From Prostheceraeus crozeri (lineage: Eukaryota > Platyhelminthes > Polycladida > Euryleptidae): a stretch of 64,000 bases of DNA. The stretch is taken from NCBI GenBank assembly GCA_907163375.1, contig CAJQUW010001817.1:39111-103110 (forward strand), given 5' to 3'. Shown here piece by piece: positions 33,994-44,625 of this stretch. A program made the position numbers and the translations under genes. Positions within the stretch are counted from its first letter, which is position 1. Each line of letters starts with the position of its first letter. The notes beneath the pieces are model-generated. The model ran no database searches and had not been told where the DNA came from. It was given only the letters and a program-made list of their open reading frames with translations.

Positions 33994-34034
33994 GAGAGAG
34001 AGGAGAGAGAGGAGAGAGAGATAGAGAGAGAGAC
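33881..34034. repeat. (GA)n microsatellite, right flank of Penelope A
   Basis: Imperfect GA/GGA array. Several apparent arginine/glutamate or serine/leucine frames across it are artefacts. Confidence 0.9.
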
Positions 34035-34037
34035 TAG

Positions 34038-34290
34038 TAGCAGAAGTAGGCACTTATCAAAATCGCAATACATATAGAAATTGTGTTTGTAAGTTATGTG
34101 ACCAAGAAGGAATTGAAGATATCTATCATTTTATCGTTGCATGTCCAGCATACAGCAATGAAAGAAGTGCGCTAATATCGCATCTGAAAGATGCCACTCA
34201 ATCCTATTTCTATTTTTTTTCATACGTACATCTTTTATTCAATAAAAGAAATAACAATGATCGACAGGGATTTACAAAAGGTAAGTAAAT
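34038..34290 (+). pseudogene. LINE ORF2 C-terminal CCHC fragment
   Basis: A plus-strand frame continuing out of the GA array reads NRNTYRNCVCKLCDQEGIED then IYHFIVACPAYSNERSALI. The C-x2-C-x(9-10)-H-x4-C pattern with CPAYSxER is the zinc-binding tail of CR1/Jockey-type LINE ORF2. The RT part is absent. It may be the distal piece of a LINE separated by the GA array and Penelope A. Confidence 0.65.
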
Positions 34291-34320
34291 GAGAAACGTC
34301 TTAGAAAAGGGAAAAGAAAG

Positions 34321-34751
34321 TTAGTGGAAACATGTAGCCTCAATCTCCGACCGACCTATCGACGTCTCAAGGCGCTTGACAATGCTTTGTGCATTACTTC
34401 TGACAAGGGCCATTGATATCCGACCGCAAACAGACATAACCGTGTCAGATAAATTGGCTCCCATTTGAATAGCTAAGCGGCGAGACAATCGCGCAACAAA
34501 ACTCATCGCTTCGTCACCCAAACCGCCATATGCTGTTACCACAAAAGGTAGGCACACCCACCCAAGCTCGCGACTTTTCGCCCCATTTCGCCACATTTTG
34601 TCCGTATTTCTTGTCAGCCGCTGCCGATGTGACATGTCGAACTGTCAAACTCGCTCCAGTTAAATGTGTCATGTTGAGCGGATGAGTGACAGTTACATCC
34701 AGTGCATCATATAATACATTCTGAATCTTATTGTGTCGTGTGACGACATCA
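34321..34751 (-). pseudogene. C-terminal part of the split RT element
   Basis: Reads VVTRHNKIQNVLYDALDV then RELGWVCLPFVVTAYGGLGD and AMSFVARLSRRLAIQMG, the conserved tail found behind the RT in this family. Function of the tail is unknown; its layout recalls a nuclease-like fold. It lies beyond the transposon from the rest of the protein. Confidence 0.7.
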
Positions 34752-34755
34752 CCTT
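34752..34755. repeat. Target duplication CCTT (left)
   Basis: Matches CCTT at 39228-39231 on the other side of the transposon. Counting it once restores the RT reading NEGDVVT. Confidence 0.8.
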
Positions 34756-35264
34756 CACGGTGGGTTTAAAACTTTTTTACCCTCGAAAAATTGTCCATGT
34801 TAAATTCTTGCGCAATTTTGATCTACAGTGGTTACTGATTGCATCGACACCAATTTTAAAAAAATCGACAGCTGTCCAACCGATTTACAGGCCAAAACGC
34901 ATATCATATTACTTATAAAATTGATGTTGCAGTATTGAAGTGAACAGCAGTCGTCCAATATAATTTTGAGCTGGAATCCATTTCTTGACTACTGAAAATA
35001 ATGTCTACTGACCAGCAACTATGTTCTAGAGTTGTCACCGGTACACAGCGGTCCTATTTGTAATCACTTCATGTACTAGGTGTTATAATTGAGCCGACAT
35101 AGAGTCCAACTTTTTCAAAACTTCATAAAAGACATCATGGCATGATTGATCTATTGGTAGTAAAAGCACAAGCACAAAAATACAAAATTCGCTCTCAACT
35201 GCAACTTCAACATGCAAAACAAAACAAGTTAGAATGAATTAATTGTCATTTTTCCGCAGACAAC

Positions 35265-36205
35265 TCAAATTTGTCGACTATTATATTCAAGCACTGCTTG
35301 GAGAAGTCTTTGAGAAAATGAGGGATGATTGAGAGGCACCTGGTATTTCAACCAAAATGGTTTGAAATTAGAATGTAGGGACTCAGATGCCTGCTCGGAA
35401 TAGGGCCCTAGTGGAAGACATTTTCTCTCACAAAAATCAATCACATCAAAAAATCAACCTGGAGTTACAGGTTTTTCAAGACTCAAGTAGCTTGTTTGAA
35501 AATTGTGTATGTTTTGAACATACTCTGGACTCAGTCGGCTACCAAAGCAGCTGTCGACAACCTTTCGCAAGTCAGACAACACTTGAATATACTTTAAAAT
35601 ATGAACTGGGCATATTAGACGAAGCAAATCAACAGTCTTAAGAAGTTTTCGACATGAGTTGCCGTCAAATGTGCCACCACGAATAGTTGACCTAATCAGA
35701 TGACAGGAATCGGGCCATATAGTAGCCTCGGACCATTCTTTCAACATGTGGTCATAATCGAATTAACAGCACCCATCATGAGATGAAGCTCTGGGGGAGG
35801 TATGAAATTGACTACCGCATTTTTGTCGTCATCCTTTATTATCAGCAAATGAACACAGTTAGAATAATTCCTTGCTAGTTTCGGATCAGCACCCTCGCGA
35901 TGCCAGCTCCAGAAACTTTCTGAAATGGTTCTCAGAGTTCTCAATTGTCCCCTACAAGAAAGTTTACCTTTCTCAACGTCGCACCATGCACAAGGATGGC
36001 AAGAAGAATGGGCATTTAGTCCCAACATAATGTTGATCATCTTAAGATCGAGAGCGTCGGTAAGATTTGGAATTACAGTCTTCTTCAATTTCTTCTTCAA
36101 CTCGCACGCAATAACACGCCTCAAGTGTGTGAATAATGTAACGAATGAGTCATAGATTAATAATAACATCAATAGCTATCTATCTTTGATGAAGGCATTC
36201 AAACA
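35265..36205 (-). pseudogene. RAG1/Chapaev-like transposase remnant
   Basis: Minus-strand coding remnant. Blocks in order: DALDLKMINIMLGLNAHSSC, a CAWCD zinc-like motif, PPPELHLMMGAVNS, GTFDGNSCRKLLKTVD, CPVHILKYIQVL, and finally FCERKCLPLGPYSEQASESL. The last probably carries the catalytic glutamate. The order CxxCD, H-rich block, GN-RKL, SEQ resembles RAG1/Transib/Chapaev transposases. It is inactive: a frameshift lies near 35745, an in-frame TGA at 35454, and the Tc1-like insertion cuts the upstream part. I see no N-terminal continuation beyond the insertion. Confidence 0.6.
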
Positions 36206-36207
36206 TA

Positions 36208-37799
36208 CACTTAGCACAATTGAAAACGCACCACCTGTCAAATCCAGCTAATTCGAAGTAAATCGCTTCGATTGAATATGGAATGAAGGACGCACGCTAA
36301 TTGACATAGATATCTGCACGACGGCGGTCTGGTGGTGGGATTGCGTAATTGTTCAGACTGAATTACTGAAGCAAGCATTATTATTACCGAATCACTTAGC
36401 AAGCATCTGTTCAAATTGATCTTCGATCGTGAAGTATAAAATTAACGACTTATTATGGGAAATGACGGTTTTGTGAAAAATCTTAAGATGGTGCGTCAAA
36501 TGTCTGATGCCGAAAGATGGCGTGCTATTGGAATGCTTGACGCTGGAATGTCCCTTCGGGCAGTCGGACGACATTTCGGTCGTTCGCATACGACGATTTC
36601 CCGACTTCTCAAGAAAGCGAGAGCAAATGGTACCGTGGCACATGCTGGCGTTGGTGCAGTTCGTCACACAACTGCCAGAGCTGACCGGCGATTGCTCAGA
36701 ATGGTGCGAGGCAATCCCACACTCCCCGCAACTCTTCTACGACTGATGTGGGGCGAAAGAAGTCGCAGAGGCAACATCCTGAGCTCGGGTACCATAAGAA
36801 ATCGGCTTCGAGAGCAATGACTTCGCTCAAGGAAGATGCGCAAATGCCCCAGATTAACACCTGCGCATGTGGCACGAAGAGAGCGGTGGGCGATGCAACG
36901 AGTTCACTGGAGACTACCACAATGGAGACGTATCATCTTCACTGACGAAAGTCGGTTTCGTCTGTTCCGCAATGATGGCCGCATTCGTGTTTGGCGTGTG
37001 CCACGCCAAGAGATGCTGCAGCAACACGTCCAGCCTACTCATCAGCAACAGGGGCCATCCGTTCACGTGTGGGCAGGCATCACCCTGACGGCAAGACCGA
37101 GCTGGTAGTGCTCAACACGAACGTGACTGGTGAGCGTTATGCTGAACTGCTGCAAACGCATCTTCTGCCATTTGCGACTCGAACATTCGGAGACGTGGCC
37201 AACTGGATCCTGCAAGATGATAACGCACCTTCGCATTGTGCATACAATGTGACGCAGCTGAAGGAAAACTTAGGGATACGGACTCTTCGCTGGCCATCAA
37301 GGTCGCCGGACATGAACCCGATCGAGCACGTGTGGGATTATCTGAAGCGCCAAGTTCAGCAGCGGGACCCGCCTTCGCAAACACTGCGTGAATTACAAGA
37401 GACAGTGGTTGCAGTTTGGCAACAAATTCCTCAAAATTTTCTGAGACGGCTCGTCCTCAGAATGCCGCGACGAATCAATGCGTTATTGACTGCTCGCGGA
37501 GGTTATACCCGCTATTAACTTGTACAAGTATAGATGTTATGTTTAATAATTACTTTTCTTAATCACTAAAAGTTTGTCCTTTTCATTTACATGTTATGTT
37601 TAATAATTTCTTTTCTTAATCACTAAAAGTTTGTCCTATTCATTTACATTAGCTGTCAATCATGTCATTAGACCCCTGACCGCCGTCGGGCAGTAGCACA
37701 GATATCTATGTCGGTTAGAATGCGTCCTCCATTATCAATCGTGTATAGCGATCAATTTGACGGATTTGACAGGTGGTGCGTTTTCAATTGTGCTAAGTG
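36208..37799 (+). mobile_element. Tc1-like transposon, 1592 bp, nested
   Basis: Begins CACTTAGCACAATTGAAAAC and ends with its complement, with TA duplications at 36206-36207 and 37800-37801. The terminal inverted repeats are about 38 bp perfect and then continue imperfectly to about 150 bp (GACATAGATATCTG against CAGATATCTATGTC). It encodes a DD34E transposase on the plus strand, with two disabling changes, and is inserted in the Chapaev-like element. Confidence 0.92.
36455..37518 (+). pseudogene. Tc1-like DD34E transposase, inactive
   Basis: N-terminal helix-turn-helix (RWRAIGMLDAGMSLRAVGRH then RSHTTISRLLKKAR) and a second DNA-binding half (LTPAHVARRERWAMQR). The catalytic triad is visible: IFTDESRF, WILQDDNAPSH and SPDMNPIEHVWDYLKR, with 34 residues between the second D and the E. 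An in-frame TGA at 36818-36820 (after RNRLREQ) and a frameshift near 37083 (after HVWAGIT) break the protein into three parts. Most of it is otherwise well preserved. Confidence 0.92.
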
Positions 37800-37913
37800 T
37801 ATTTCTATTAGTGCAACTGATTCCATAGACATATTTGATCTGATAGATATCTTGTCTTGATTTGACAGAAATGCGTGATAGAATGATACAATTCAATTCA
37901 GGACTGCTGGCAC

Positions 37914-38435
37914 CACAGAATTAGACAGGTCATCTCTTCTTCTGTTTGACTAGAAAGGAAACATTGGAACATTCAACGTAGATGAAATGGCACAATCTGC
38001 TGACATAATACCATAGCAATCGAACAATGAGCAGCCAGTTCAACATTAAACACGCCAAATTGTGCAAAGTTTCAGTGACTGTTATCAACCGGATCACACA
38101 GCAAAGAGACGCAGTCGATGTCAAGTTCTGCAGAGAAGTTTGTGAACGTTTTTTCGTGCGCCTGCTAACTTTTTTAAAAATGATCGGAGGACCCAACATT
38201 ATCGAGAAAACTTTTGCGCAATGATCTGAATTCTTCGAATCTGAAGGAATCGCCGCGATCCGAGCATTTTGAAGGAATTCACAGCAATCCGCAAGCGACG
38301 GACGACTATTTTTCCTATCTCTGCAAGGTATTAAAAATTTCTTTTTGTCTACTTAATACGTTCCTGCATGTGCCATTATTTTGATTCAGTTTGCACTTCT
38401 AGCAAAGTGATACAGTTAAAAAATCTAATTCTGTG
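37914..38435 (+). mobile_element. hAT-type MITE, complete copy, 522 bp
   Basis: Terminal inverted repeats CACAGAATTAGA/TCTAATTCTGTG, flanked by a perfect 8-bp target duplication GCTGGCAC (37906-37913 and 38436-38443). The 8-bp duplication is diagnostic of hAT-like integration. There is no transposase. Three further partial copies in this window (19717-20100, 21061-21506, 24585-24873) define the family. Confidence 0.92.
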
Positions 38436-38646
38436 GCTGGCACACTTTGCCGACAGCAACCGTGATACGAAGCCAAACGATTAATTAAGATAGATATCTG
38501 AAACTAATAATCCAGATGTTGCTGATGACATTCATCTGAATACTCAGGAACACGGATGAAGTGAGAAAATGTTAGAAAATTGATTACTTCCTAGGTAGTC
38601 TTATCAAAACACATATCAAAGACAACTGTAGGACACAATTGTCAAA

Positions 38647-39227
38647 CAGTAGATATTATTTGCAGAAGCCAAGAAATACATTCCAGCTCAAAATTATATT
38701 GGACGACTGCTGTTCTCTTCAATACTGCATGCAACATCAATTTTATAAGTAGTATGATATGCGTTTTGGCCTGTAAATCGGTTGGACAGCTGTCGATTTT
38801 TTTAAAATTGGTGTCGATGCAATCAGTAACCAGTGTAGATGATTGTTATCTAAAACTTAGTCATGGACAGTTGTCGTCTTCATCAATAATGCATCATCAA
38901 TTTTGTAAGTAGTATGATAAGCGTTTTTTGCCTGTAAATCAGCGAGACAGCTGTCGATTTTCTTAAAATTGGTGTCGATGCAATCAGTAACCACTGTAGA
39001 TGATTGTTATCTAAAACTTAGTCATGGACAGTTGTCGTCTTCATCAATAATGCATCATCAATTTTGTAAGTAGTATGATAAGCGTTTTTTGCTTGTAAAT
39101 CAGCGAGACAGCTGTCGATTTTCTTAAAATTGGTGTCGATGCAATCAGTAACCACTGTAGATCAAAATTGCGCAAGAATTTAACATGGACAATTTTTCGA
39201 GGGTAAAAAAATTTTAAACCCACCGTG
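38647..39227. repeat. 161-bp subterminal tandem repeat of the Chapaev-like element
   Basis: The motif GGTGTCGATGCAATCAGTAA recurs at 38810, 38971 and 39132, a constant 161-bp period. The left end of the transposon has a single, inverted version (34830-35012). Subterminal repeats are often transposase-binding regions. Confidence 0.8.
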
Positions 39228-39342
39228 CCTTCATTCCTGCTCGTCAGGGCATGATGCCCTAAAGGATCCATTGTTGTAGATTGATGAAAAGGACAGTTTT
39301 TGCCAGGTTGGTTCAAGGGAAGTCCTAACCACCACTTGACTG

Positions 39343-40731
39343 CTACATCATTTCATTTGGTTGCAAAGTCAATCCGAGACCAGGTGAAGAAACAACTTTC
39401 AGCCAATCGGATGCATGAGGAGCGGATATGTTTTCTAAACGTACCATGTCCGCTGTGGTTGAATTCTGTAATAGCAGTCGTTCCAATTCTTTTTCAATCT
39501 TCATTGGAAAGCGATGTTGGACGGATTTTAAATCCAAGTCTTTTAAAGTATCAAAATCAACACTATCACTCGAAGAAATGCGCAAGTTTATGTGTCTCAC
39601 TGCTGCTTCACAATTAGTTGTAAGCTCTAAACCAGACTTCAAGAAAGATGCAATAAATGCCGCACCAGCGTGTTCCGAAACTGACCGAAGACCTAAGCCT
39701 CCATTCTTAATGGCGAGCTGCGCTTGTTTCCATGCCACATCCGTACACTGAATGGCGGTGCACTCCTCCAAGGCTTTCCGCATACAATCGTCAGATTTCT
39801 TTAGGGCGTCAGTTGATTGTTCGACAGGTGTAGTTCTTGCAATGTGAACAAAGCGGCAAAATCCTGAACAACGCCGAAGAATAGCAAGGGCAACTTGAGG
39901 ATTGTTTAGTTCACTCAATGCATGAAGAAGTTCACCGGCCTTTCCAATCTTCTTAGAGATGAAGGCATCACAAAATTCTGCATTTCCAATCGGTGAAACA
40001 AGAATTTCAAAATTTGGTATATTCGATCTCTTAATGCTCTGATTGAGGAAATTCAAGTTTGAGCGACTGAAAACTTCGCATTTCAAAAAGTTGACCTTCA
40101 GGTCTGTCGTAGGAGTAGCTTGATCAAGACATTCGATTACACGCACAATAGATTCACGTGATCCAGCGAAAACACCGTCATCAAGATACCAGGCATGAAA
40201 GACTAGGGACACGGAATTCGAAATTGAGCGGATTATGCACTGTAATCCCAAGGAAAACAATAAAGGACCGAGAGGGTCTCCCTGCTGCACGCCTGTTTCT
40301 GATGTAAGCGTCCCCATAGGATGACGTAAAATGGGATGTGCTCCATAACATGCGTTTATCCATGCAAGCAATTCTGGAAAGTGATTTCGGCATTCATTGA
40401 AAATAAGCTGACGGGAAATAGAGTTAAATGCGTTCGCCATATCAACTTTTAGAATAATGAAATCATCATCATTCCAATGAGCATCTATTATTCTTCGTAG
40501 ATGGTGAATACTTTTTTCGGTACCACTCGGACAGGCAACTCCAAATTTATGGGGATGGAAGAAATCAGCAGCTTTGCTTCTTAGTGCTGTACAAGCACAT
40601 TTGCTCGCAATTCTGCGAAGAATTTCACCTGCAGCAATAGGTCTAATGTCTTTATCTCCTTTTCTTAGAGCGGTCACATTTGCGCTCGCAAGAATGTGAA
40701 GAATTTCAGGTGCTGCAGAGCTGCGTAACAT
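39343..40731 (-). pseudogene. Reverse transcriptase core of the split RT element
   Basis: 462 codons. Visible RT motifs: KDIRPIAAGEILRRIASK (fingers), ILKVDMANAFNSISRQL (motif A), GVQQGDPLGPLLFSLGLQ (motif B), and HAWYLDDGVFAG (motif C, YLDD). An alpha-helical thumb region follows, with the family signature SAPHASDWLKVVSSPGLGL near the end. The reading is open throughout this segment. The C-terminal continuation is displaced by the transposon. Confidence 0.85.
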
Positions 40732-40786
40732 AATATTTACTATGCTGCGAAGTGAAGTACAAATGGGTACTGATGGTGTTGCCTCA

Positions 40787-41831
40787 TTAGCAGTTCAATG
40801 ATGTGTGGACAGCGCAAGCCAGATGAGCCACATGCCGTATCACTTGGGAATGAACGCAAAATAGCCAATATATCAAAGTCAGATGGAAGTTGAAGTGGAT
40901 CACTGTCACTGCTAATGGATGGAATTGTTGGTGGAGGGGAATGTGGGTGCTTCTCGACAAGTAAATTCCAAGTTTCTGGTGTATTTGGGGCTGTACCACT
41001 AGAGGTAAGGACGCGAGCAGCTTTACCAAAGAGTCCATCTTGTGCCAGACTCTTATTGCCGATTCAATTTTTGCCTCCAATTCTCTTGCAGGATTTCTCT
41101 GCCTTTTGGATGAGTTGTTATGCGACGCTGAGCATTTTGCCATTTCCCACAGTTCAATACATTCTCCATTTGACCATCTTCGACAATACTCAGTGATATT
41201 CGGACGCTTATGTTTTCGACCAGCCCTTTTACAGGAAGGTAGTACACATTTTGGTAACATAAGTAAACGTGACCATGCTTCTACTGTGTTGGATGAAATG
41301 AAGTCTTGTAAAGCTTTTGAAAGAACAAGACCAAAAAGATTGACGAGCTGAACTGGTAATGTGCTTCAACGTTGCGCGAGGGAGGCTCATGATTTCTTCT
41401 AATGTTGGGAGAGTTAGAGAGGGTGATTTTTCGTCATTAATGGTATAATTTTGATTCACACATTTATGAGAATTTTGCCTAGATAAGGCAACGATGCGTT
41501 TGCAACGGCAGATATACTTGCCATGTGTTTTGAGCCAAGTTTGTGGGACGGTGCCTGGCAATACATCTTTTATATGACTCTCCATATGTTTAATTCCACT
41601 CGTTGAAGCATATCGTGTGTTACAACCTGTAACGCAACACAAAGTACCGGGACCGGTATAGACTCTTGAGTTCGAGTCAATTGGTGAAGTATTTGACGCA
41701 TCTTCGGCAGAAATTGTTTCAGATTGATTAGGTTTCCATGTTCTCGACTGTTCGATGACAGCGTCGATAACTAGATCCAGTTTATCCAAACTGCTAACTT
41801 CTGTGGCCATTACTTCATCATCCTCACTCAT
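40787..41831 (-). pseudogene. N-terminal zinc-finger region of the RT element
   Basis: 41229-41831 carries a C2H2-like finger (CCVTGCNTRYASTSGIKH) and a second cysteine cluster (YICRCKRIVAL), then LPTLEEIMSLPRATLKHI. 40787-41260 carries MLPKCVLPSCKRAGRKHKRP and a helical stretch. Both are typical of the N-terminus of this RT family, where the fingers are presumed to bind nucleic acid. Broken; exact limits not resolved. Confidence 0.7.
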
Positions 41832-41968
41832 AATTGAGAGCCGATGGCTCGAGGTTATGTATACAAAAGAATTGTATACAAAAGAAAAAAATGTATCCTA
41901 TTTCTATGAATTTTATGAATTCTTTGACCATTGGACATGTTAAACCGATAGACGAGTACATTGATAAG

Positions 41969-42497
41969 GCAATGAACATCAGAAGTCATAGATAGCTGAC
42001 TGCAGACTGTTCAATCTACATTTAAGAAGTGTTTTGTATGATTGACCATGGATCCATCGATTGACTTATCTCAACAACTGGATTATTGAAAGAACAATGA
42101 CGTCTGAGATCATCGATAGCGGACTGCAGACTGTTCAATCTACATTTAAGAAGTGTTTTGTATGATTGACCATGGATCCATCGATTGACTTATCTCAACA
42201 ACTGGATTATTGAAAGAACAATGACGTCTGAGATCATCGATAGCGGACTGCAGACTGTTCAATCTACATTTAAGAAGTGTTTTGTATGATTGACCATGGA
42301 TATCCATCGATTGACTTATCTCAACAGCTAGATTATTGAAAGAACAATGACGTCTGAGATCATCGATAGCGGACTGCAGACTGTTCAATCTACATTTAAG
42401 AAGTGTTTTGTATGATTGACCATGGATATCCATCGATTGAATTATCTCAACAGCTAGATTATTGAAAGAACAATGACGTCTGACATCACAGATAGCG
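41969..42497. repeat. 124-bp tandem array, about four copies
   Basis: The motif TGCAGACTGTTCAATCTACA recurs at 42001, 42125, 42249 and 42375 (periods 124, 124 and 126), followed by a degenerate fifth unit. Each unit also holds TTGACCATGGATCCATCGAT, which is self-complementary over a short core. Units are too long and spacer-free for CRISPR. It lies 400 bases from the Polinton insertion point. Confidence 0.9.
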
Positions 42498-42886
42498 GAG
42501 TGTGGACTAAGTGCGTATGTTATAAATAGGAAATGTTACACAGAATGACATGATAGACTTATTCAATCGATATCTAGACAAATGTAAACCGATTGCATCT
42601 GAAACAATAGATACATGTATTTGACAATTATTACTGACCGAATAGAATATAGTGGATAGGAACAATACATTGTTTAACTGATAGTTGATGATGAAGATCA
42701 ATCATTTGCACTGACATTCGAGCGGAAAATTTCTCTGTCATTTGCCAGCATTCTAAATCGGAAGTCGGTGACAAAACCCGTTCTGCTGCTTGTCATATTC
42801 TCATCATGTATTCAAACGGTTTTTCAGGTATGTACCTGCAAAAGAGCATGATATGCTCTAAAGCCCTAAACATCCATCACTAAATA
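42498..42886. other. Non-coding host flank of the Polinton
   Basis: No gene seen. A small GCATGATATGC hairpin lies near 42850. Confidence 0.5.
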
Positions 42887-42892
42887 ACCGCG
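42887..42892. repeat. Polinton target duplication ACCGCG (left)
   Basis: Identical to 59100-59105. A 6-bp duplication is the Polinton norm. Confidence 0.95.
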
Positions 42893-43354
42893 AGTAGTAT
42901 AGGGTATAGGATTCGGCGCATCGCTTCGCTCAGCACCGAATCCCACACCTAGGTAGTTACAAAAAATGAAAAAATACAAAAAAATAGGGTCCTCCTGAAA
43001 TTTATAAAAAAACAGACAAAATAGATAAAAAAAATTAAAAAATACAAAAAAATAGGGTCCTCCTGAAATTTATAAAAAAACAGCTAAAATAGATGCGAAA
43101 TGGGAAAAATACAATGTCTATGACCCATGAACAAAAATATTCATTTAAAAATGGAAGATGAAAAAACAAAAGAACCATCAGCCCCCTTATATCCTTCATT
43201 ATCATATGACATAAAACCTTCGGTTCCCAATGAAATGGATATAGTAAAACACAAAGATAGAGTCAGGTACATGAAAGATAAGGAAGCCCAATTATTACTT
43301 AAACTAGAACATTATAATAAATTAAGAAAGAGATGGACCATAGCTAAGAATGTG
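42893..43354 (+). repeat. Polinton left terminal inverted repeat
   Basis: Pairs with 58625-59099. It contains a short palindrome (GGATTCGGCGC to the CACCGAATCC complement) about 20 bp from the tip, two copies of an A-rich block with AATAGGGTCCTCCTGAAATT, and a second copy of the 5' part of the gene that lies at 58215-58853. The palindrome may matter for protein-primed replication; that is inference. Confidence 0.92.
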
Positions 43355-43507
43355 ATGTAACACAATTCCGCTGAAAACCCAAAAGTGATGAAAGGCGAAA
43401 ACCCGTCAGCTACACCATCAGCCCCTTTATAACCGTTATGTAAAATCAACCATTTTTGCACAAAATTGTTTCTTATTCAACAAAATTGACGCGAAATTAC
43501 ATATACA

Positions 43508-43806
43508 TTACAAAATGTCAAGAAATGTCTCCTCGAAAGGAGACATTTTACTCTGTAATTAAATTTGAAAAGTCTCCTGTCAAGGAGACATTTACATTAC
43601 TATATAATGATATAAGTAGTGTATGAATTGACACACTTACAAAATGTCAAGAAATGTCTCCTTTCGAGGAGACATTTTGCTCTGTAATTAAATTTGAAAA
43701 GTCTCCTGTCAAGGAGACATTTATATTACTATATAGTGATATAAGTAGTGCGTATGAATTGACACATTTACAAAATGTCAAGAAATGTCTCCTCGATAGG
43801 AGAGAT
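43508..43806. repeat. About 129-bp tandem repeat with paired palindromes
   Basis: The unit ACAAAATGTCAAGAAATGTC recurs at about 43510, 43639 and 43769. Each full unit contains two hairpins, GTCTCCTnnnAAGGAGAC and GTCTCCTGTCAAGGAGAC. Two full copies and one partial copy lie just inside the left terminal repeat. Possibly a control region or recombination product; no role is known. Confidence 0.85.
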
Positions 43807-43831
43807 GGTGAGAATGTTACATTTGAGACTA

Positions 43832-44435
43832 TCAGAACTCCATTGGGCTTTCCATTCTTGGGACTTCCATTCTTGGGGTTTCCATTCTTGGGGTTTGCAT
43901 TATTTCTTCAAATGTTTTTCGGCGTCGTCCATTTTTGATGTGCGATGAAATTATACGAAAATTGATTTTAAAGAATGTTGCGGATTCATGAGAATCGGCG
44001 ATGAACGGATATTGTAAATAAAAGTTATAAAGTCTTCTTAAAAACGCGACATAACTCCGGGAATATTGGAAATAGTCACTAAATGTATTTCCCGCACGTA
44101 GAATTTTGAATGCACGCCCCTTCAAGATAGCTAGTTTCAAACTACTGTTCTCATGATGATTTTCGTAGTTTTCAATTCTTTGTAAGAAACCACGTAGCGT
44201 CGGCAGAGTTACTTCTTTATTCAGTTCCTCGTTGAAATTAAATGATGACGACGATTCACAAGATGCAGTTAAAGATGTTTCAAAAGTTTCTATAATTCTC
44301 CATTCTTTGTATAAATAATCTTCCTCTTCTTTTGTCTTAATATTCCTCCTTCTGTACTCTTGGAAAACTTCTTCATTAAAATATCCATCCTCATTGCAGA
44401 TGAATCGTGAAAGACACAGTCACGTAGAACACTCA
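43832..44435 (-). other. Unassigned open stretch in the Polinton
   Basis: About 200 codons open on the minus strand, with SLKLAILKGRAFKILRAGN, SYVAFLRRLYNFYLQYPF, and a short imperfect repeat (METPRMEVPRMESP) at its end. I do not recognise a family or a start. It may be a cargo gene or a spliced part of one. Composition is less A+T rich than the neighbouring core genes. Confidence 0.35.
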
Positions 44436-44625
44436 CAGAGAGAATGAAAATTGACAATACGTGGCAGCATCAGTTCCTAATGGCAACCGCTACTGCTTGT
44501 GGCAGACAATGGTGTCATGCATAATGCGCTAGAGGCCGCCCCGCTAGAGGTAACAAAAGCCCTGAGTCATACAGATTGTGCAATTCTTTTGTGTCATTTC
44601 TGAAATAGAATTTGTCTCATGTAAA

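Larger units (their letters stand above)
34756..39227. mobile_element. CMC/Chapaev-like DNA transposon, 4.47 kb, decayed
   Basis: Starts CACGGTGGGTTTAAAAC and ends GTTTAAA-type complement TTTTAAACCCACCGTG. The inverted end regions extend over about 250 bp (34756-35012 against 38647-39227). The right end is expanded by a 161-bp tandem repeat. A 4-bp target duplication and CAC termini fit the CMC/Chapaev group, and the transposase remnant is RAG1-fold-like. It has itself received a Tc1-like element (36208-37799) and a hAT-type MITE (37914-38435), so it is older than both. Superfamily assignment is inference. Confidence 0.65.
34321..41831 (-). mobile_element. RT retroelement (zinc-finger plus RT), split by a DNA transposon
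   Basis: Minus-strand retroelement: an N-terminal zinc-finger region (41229-41831), a linker (40787-41260), the RT (39343-40731), and a C-terminal region ending at 34321. The protein is cut at the ALTSRNEG/GDVVTRHNK junction by a 4472-bp transposon (34756-39227) with CCTT target duplications. Removing the insert by eye restores the family-typical order. Gene order and the APHASDWL and GHHALTS motifs match a widespread metazoan RT family whose class I cannot name with certainty. Broken, with several breaks besides the insertion. Confidence 0.75.

Noticed and set aside
41969-42497. CRISPR-like array
   Set aside because: Units are 124 bp, contiguous and without unique spacers; this is an animal minisatellite.
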